Of a DNA stretch of 64,000 bases, positions 61,064 through 64,000 are shown in pieces. The stretch lies in assembly GCF_007830595.1 (NCBI RefSeq), contig NZ_VLLD01000016.1; one strand, 5' to 3'. This stretch comes from Treponema_B putidum (GTDB lineage: Bacteria > Spirochaetota > Spirochaetia > Treponematales > Treponemataceae). The notes beneath the pieces were generated by a model that saw nothing but the letters and a program-made list of their open reading frames with translations, did not search any database and was not told where the DNA came from. Made by a program: the position numbers and the translations under genes. Numbering within the stretch: the first letter of the stretch is position 1; every line of letters begins with the position of its first letter.

Positions 61064-61744
61064 CTACCTTCTATCCCTTGAAATTAAAATTAAGCGCAAT
61101 AAGTTTGCCATTGCAGTAAGAGCTGAGGCCACGTATGTTAGGGCTGCAGCCGATAAAACCTTCCGAGCTCCTTTCAGCTCTTCTTGGGTTAAAACGGCAT
61201 TGTGTTCCAATATTTTTAGAGCTCTCCTTGAAGCATCTATTTCAACCGGCAGGGTTATAAGATAGAACAAAACCGCACAAGCAAAAAGGATGATGCCTAT
61301 GTTGAGAAGCAGGTTCATTCTAAAGATAATACCGGCAAGGGCCAGATAGGGGCCGGCAGTCGAACCTATGTTTGCAACCGGCACCAAGGTGCTGCGTAAG
61401 ATTAGGGGGGCGTATTTTTCTTTGTCTTGAATGGCGTGGCCTGTTTCGTGGGCGGCAACGCCTACGGCAGCTATAGAAGTTTTATCGTATACAGGCTCCG
61501 AAAGGCGTAAAACCTTATGAGAGGGGTCATAGTGGTCGCTTAAACTTCCCCCTACCCTTTGAATGTTTACATCAGAAATCGAATTCGATCTAAGCAAGAG
61601 GGCGGCAGCTTCTTTGCCCGATACCTTTCTCATGGTCTGCACTTGGGAATATTTTGAAAAGGCAGACTTTACCTTAAATTGGGCATACAAGGATAACAGC
61701 AGAGTCGGAACGACCAAAATCAAATAATAATAATCGAAATACAT
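61064..61744 (-). CDS. Zinc metallopeptidase of the YugP (DUF/PF04298) family
   Basis: The 226-residue membrane protein has an N-terminal helix (about 3-20), the zinc motif AAHETGHAIQD near residue 110 and two to three C-terminal membrane helices. SDHYDPSHKVLRLSEPVYD near 75 and LPVEIDASRRALKIL near 178 are typical of YugP-like peptidases. The start is the ATG at 61744 with GGAGG 4 nt upstream. It follows the lipoprotein gene by 16 nt. Confidence 0.92.
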   Translation of the reverse strand: MYFDYYYLILVVPTLLLSLYAQFKVKSAFSKYSQVQTMRKVSGKEAAALLLRSNSISDVNIQRVGGSLSDHYDPSHKVLRLSEPVYDKTSIAAVGVAAHETGHAIQDKEKYAPLILRSTLVPVANIGSTAGPYLALAGIIFRMNLLLNIGIILFACAVLFYLITLPVEIDASRRALKILEHNAVLTQEELKGARKVLSAAALTYVASALTAMANLLRLILISRDRR

Positions 61745-61760
61745 AACACCTCCAAAAAAT

Positions 61761-62474
61761 TTAGAACTTGACCTCAACAAAGATGGGGTCTCTTACACAA
61801 AGCAATTCTGAAAGGGGAATATCCACGGTTCCCTTATTTCCGTCCTGAGAAGAAGAGGCAAAAGGGGTAATCTTTATGCTTTTAATTTTTTTAGGACAGG
61901 TAATAGAAACATGGAACTTCGATTTTTTTAAATCGGATGCTAACTTTTCCCCATAGGCGGCCTTAATAAGCTCTTCATATTCCGCAGTTCCGATAGGTTC
62001 TCCGGTTATAGCAGGAGCCATTAAAAGCTCTACATATTCCCTGTCATCCTCTGAAAGCATATTCACAAATTCTTTTATGTTATCGGGGCCTATACTCAAG
62101 GATAAAATTCCTGCCTTCATATCCGTTTTTACAAAGGAGGTTTCACTATCCATGTCCTTACTCATGATTTTTATTTTTGCATTTATGCCCGCTATCGAAT
62201 TGGTAGTCATGTTCAAAACTTTTATACCCTTCGACTCCAATTCTTGTTTTATTTCTTCAACGTTAAAAATGGAACGGCTTTTTGACTTTTCTTCTTCAGT
62301 AAACTGAGCCGCATTTTCAAGCAGGGCGTCTATTGTTTTCCCTGTTTGAATATCCAAGGTTACCACAACATCTCCCGATGCCTGAACAAAGACGTCGGCC
62401 TTAGGTGCACAGGCCGTTAAAATAAGTCCCGCAATCAGCACAAGCATGATGGTTTTAATATGTTTCACTTTCAT
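61761..62474 (-). CDS. Hypothetical lipoprotein
   Basis: The 237-residue protein has a signal peptide with lipobox LILTAC (about residues 18-23), so it should be lipidated. The mature part starts APKADVFVQASGDVVVTLDI and contains a helical segment with QFTEEEKSKSRSIF; no domain is recognised, though the layout resembles LppM-type lipoproteins with short mixed alpha/beta domains. A GTG at 62468 with AGGAG 8 nt upstream is an equally good start. It is co-directional with the zinc peptidase, a possible partner. Confidence 0.8.
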   Translation of the reverse strand: MKVKHIKTIMLVLIAGLILTACAPKADVFVQASGDVVVTLDIQTGKTIDALLENAAQFTEEEKSKSRSIFNVEEIKQELESKGIKVLNMTTNSIAGINAKIKIMSKDMDSETSFVKTDMKAGILSLSIGPDNIKEFVNMLSEDDREYVELLMAPAITGEPIGTAEYEELIKAAYGEKLASDLKKSKFHVSITCPKKIKSIKITPFASSSQDGNKGTVDIPLSELLCVRDPIFVEVKF

Positions 62475-62501
62475 TTCTCCTATAAAAATAATACGCCGTT
62501 T

Positions 62502-62560
62502 GCCGAATAGCAAATTCGGCAGATAAAAAATGAGGCAGTATTCCTGCCGAGCTTTTTATC
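62502..62560 (-). repeat. Modular palindromic element in the lipoprotein gene leader
   Basis: A 7-bp stem GCCGAAT/ATTCGGC (62502-62520) adjoins a second hairpin GATAAAAA/TTTTTATC (62522-62560) with inner GGCAG/CTGCC. The layout copies the GATAAAC elements with A-rich substitutions. A frame starting MIKSSAGILPHFLS opens at its outer edge and overlaps the lipoprotein start. Confidence 0.7.
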
Positions 62561-62660
62561 ATATCTATTTATATCAGATATAAATATAAAGTACAATAAG
62601 CTCAAAAAGTTTCAAAATAAATATTAGATGCATAGAATTTGACACATAGAATTTGATGCA

Positions 62661-62689
62661 TTTACAAAGATAATTTACCGTGCTATACT
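62661..62689 (+). promoter_or_regulatory. sigma70-like promoter of the DUF3784 gene
   Basis: TTTACA (62661-62666), 17-nt spacer and TATACT (62684-62689); GGGAGGAAGG precedes the ATG. Confidence 0.7.
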
Positions 62690-62723
62690 TAAATTTAAGG
62701 TAAAACGTTTTTGGGAGGAAGGA

Positions 62724-63116
62724 ATGATAGCTTTTTATATAATTGCAGCAGTGCTTGCGGTTTTCGGTATTTTAATTCGCAAGTTTAAATTCTATTTTTT
62801 GATTGCAGGTTATAATATGATGAGTAAGGAGGAAAAAGAAGAATATAATGCCTCTTCCATAGGCAAACATGTAGGGCTTAGCCTCTATCTTCTTTCAGTT
62901 CTTTCCTTGGCCGTCGGCCTTTTTTTTCGGTTTTTTCAACTGTCCAAGCACACCGAAAAACTTGTAATCGCAGTCTATATAATTCTTACAATGATTGCAG
63001 TTTCAATTCTTTTAGTAAAAGAAAATAAAAAAAGACTAAACGAAGTTATTCCCTTTATTGTGTTTATAAATATTGTCGTCCTGATTATTTTGACTGTAGT
63101 TATTTTTATGGGGTAA
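62724..63116 (+). CDS. DUF3784-family membrane protein
   Basis: The 130-residue protein has four hydrophobic segments (about 1-18, 50-68, 78-98 and 105-128) and the family's cytoplasmic motif LIAGYNMMSKEEKEEYN near residue 27. No biochemical role is known. Strong SD and its own promoter and terminator make it a monocistronic gene. Confidence 0.88.
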   Translation: MIAFYIIAAVLAVFGILIRKFKFYFLIAGYNMMSKEEKEEYNASSIGKHVGLSLYLLSVLSLAVGLFFRFFQLSKHTEKLVIAVYIILTMIAVSILLVKENKKRLNEVIPFIVFINIVVLIILTVVIFMG

Positions 63117-63184
63117 AAGATATTTTAGCATCATAAAAATGTGTCGAATTTTAGAGTGGCATTTAAATGTAAAGCTCAATTCGG

Positions 63185-63233
63185 AAAAGGGGATGATGGA
63201 ATAACAAATGATTTTCCATCTCCCCTTTTTGTG
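63185..63233 (+). terminator. Terminator after the DUF3784 gene
   Basis: AAAAGGGGATGATGGA pairs with TCCATCTCCCCTTTTT across a loop, ending in a T run. Confidence 0.8.
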
Positions 63234-63242
63234 TTTCCGGTT

Positions 63243-63344
63243 TTATTTTAGATTGAACGGATAGATACCTGTTTTTTTAATCAAGTAAAAATAGCAAAAA
63301 ACACCGGCGGCTGCAAGCAGTAGGATTAAAAAGGCAATCAACAA
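63243..63344 (-). pseudogene. Detached C-terminal membrane segment of a lost gene
   Basis: Minus-strand codons ending at TAA (63243-63245) read LLIAFLILLLAAAGVFCYFY and then LIKKTGIYPFNLK, a convincing membrane helix with a positive cytoplasmic end. Upstream the frame runs only through palindromic repeat sequence, with no start or recognised domain. It looks like the tail of a gene interrupted by the repeat at 63345-63458. Confidence 0.45.
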
Positions 63345-63458
63345 CCCCGACGCGAGCGTCGGGGTACAGTGCTCAATGTTTCGCACTGTATGTTCTAATA
63401 AGGTGGTTGCAGTCGGCTTTAATACCTTTCGTTACGACGCAAGCATCGGGGTATTAAA
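63345..63458. repeat. Cluster of three palindromes
   Basis: CCCCGACGC/GCGTCGGGG-type stem (63345-63364), TACAGTGC/GCACTGTA (63365-63390) and TTTAATACC/GGTATTAAA (63418-63458). The unit sits between two gene fragments, suggesting insertion or recombination through a dispersed repeat. Confidence 0.65.
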
Positions 63459-63600
63459 CCCTCCGCACGAATAAAAATATTTCTGCCTACATTGCCATAC
63501 ATCCCTTTGCCACAGCAAGAGCATTTCAACAAGCCGGACAGAAATGGTAATGATGGGGATTCTTTTTCTCAATCTTCTTGGCCTGCGTCTTCCTTAACAT
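63459..63600 (-). pseudogene. Remnant of a large serine recombinase (zinc-ribbon segment)
   Basis: On the minus strand one frame reads PFLSGLLKCSCCGKGMYG (63494-63547), the start of the recombinase zinc beta-ribbon domain of large serine integrases, including the first cysteine pair. Upstream codons (EKESPSLP) are consistent but meet a TGA, and downstream the frame runs into the palindrome cluster. Catalytic and DNA-binding domains are absent. Confidence 0.65.
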
Positions 63601-64000
63601 TATAGTTTAATGCAGAGTGTAGCTATATAGTCATTTCCATAACGTGATAATCTATGTCTTTTATCACATGATTCATAAAAATCTATCATAGCGAGACCAT
63701 TTTTAAGTTGTCCTCTAATCTGAGTTTCTAAGGTATGGCTAAATTCATATCCATATTCCGGATTTATGGTTATTTTGCCTTCCTCTTCAAGCTCTTTTGA
63801 ATTAAAAGGTATTGAAAACTTTAAAAGTAATTCCTCATCGGGTTTGTCCCATACAATGTCAGCATCATACATGTATATCCAAGGATTCATAAATCCGACC
63901 ATTAACAGTCCACCCTTTTTCAATACTCGAGAGGCTTCTTTATACATGTTTTCTAAATCTTCTATATATACATTTGAAACCGGATTAAAAATAATATCAA
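63600..64000 (-). CDS. Class I SAM-dependent methyltransferase, 5' truncated by the window edge
   Basis: The frame is open to the window edge; the N-terminus with the SAM-binding loop is missing. The visible part begins DIIFNPVSNVYIEDLENMYK, then EASRVLKKGGLLMVGFMNP, which is the motif IV-VI region of UbiE/Methyltransf_11-type enzymes. The ATG at 63947 is internal. Substrate is unknown. The stop lies beside the recombinase remnant. Confidence 0.85.
   Translation of the reverse strand, partial: DIIFNPVSNVYIEDLENMYKEASRVLKKGGLLMVGFMNPWIYMYDADIVWDKPDEELLLKFSIPFNSKELEEEGKITINPEYGYEFSHTLETQIRGQLKNGLAMIDFYESCDKRHRLSRYGNDYIATLCIKL

Noticed and set aside
1..64000. tRNA, rRNA, CRISPR arrays and intact insertion sequences
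   Set aside because: No cloverleaf with TTCGA-type T loop, no regularly spaced repeats and no transposase were found by reading; a tRNAscan or CRISPR search could overturn this.

Overview
The window looks like a piece of a low-GC spirochaete chromosome, most probably Treponema denticola or a close oral or gut treponeme. The inference rests on content seen here: an anaerobic amino-acid fermenter's enzymes (methylaspartate glutamate pathway, selenocysteine-containing glycine reductase, pyruvate:ferredoxin oxidoreductase), a UPF0164-type outer-membrane protein, a treponeme-style leucine-rich-repeat protein, and exported proteins whose signal peptides end in the treponemal FAGGAKE or FSKGAAEK style. 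No rRNA, tRNA, CRISPR array or intact insertion sequence was recognised.

Layout. 1-2 kb: a partial AAA-ATPase of the DUF1703 type and an LRR protein. 2-8 kb: one minus-strand cluster in which the methylaspartate mutase E subunit and methylaspartate ammonia-lyase are followed by a BtuFCD/FecBCD-like ABC importer; since the mutase needs adenosylcobalamin, cobalamin is an attractive substrate. 8-12.4 kb: dihydroorotase, a DEAD-box helicase and pyrF. 12.4-23.8 kb: a six-gene minus-strand operon joining a 981-residue exported repeat protein, a 1,533-residue membrane SpoIIE/PP2C phosphatase and a Gld-like ABC module (ATPase, permease, GldG-like, DUF4340). 24-32 kb: a UPF0164 protein, parC, grdE-grdB (in-frame UGA plus a SECIS-like hairpin), queH and a DHH phosphoesterase. 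32-40 kb: clpS-clpA-aat, which gathers a bacterial N-degron pathway in one operon, then hemolysin III, a Fic protein and Lon.

40-45.6 kb is accessory and decayed DNA: a BceA-BceB chimeric pseudogene, a DfsB-like protein, a WYL regulator, an antitoxin whose PIN toxin has suffered an internal deletion, an intact VapBC/FitAB pair, an alpha/beta hydrolase and an orphan MNT nucleotidyltransferase. 45.6-64 kb: an OmpA-family protein, pyruvate:ferredoxin oxidoreductase, a 5'-nucleotidase lipoprotein, YibE/F, a C39-like protease, uracil permease, a cluster of small and poorly known genes, enolase, a GNAT protein, an rRNA methyltransferase-like protein, a zinc peptidase, a lipoprotein, a DUF3784 protein, recombinase debris and a partial methyltransferase.

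Two non-coding patterns recur. First, a family of modular palindromes (GATAAAC ... GTTTATC, usually next to AGGAG) sits in 5' leaders of minus-strand genes at about 4.8, 6.3, 42.9 and 62.5 kb. Second, at least seven genes have a sigma70-like promoter whose -10 box ends only 6-9 nt before the start codon and have no Shine-Dalgarno sequence, which predicts leaderless mRNAs.
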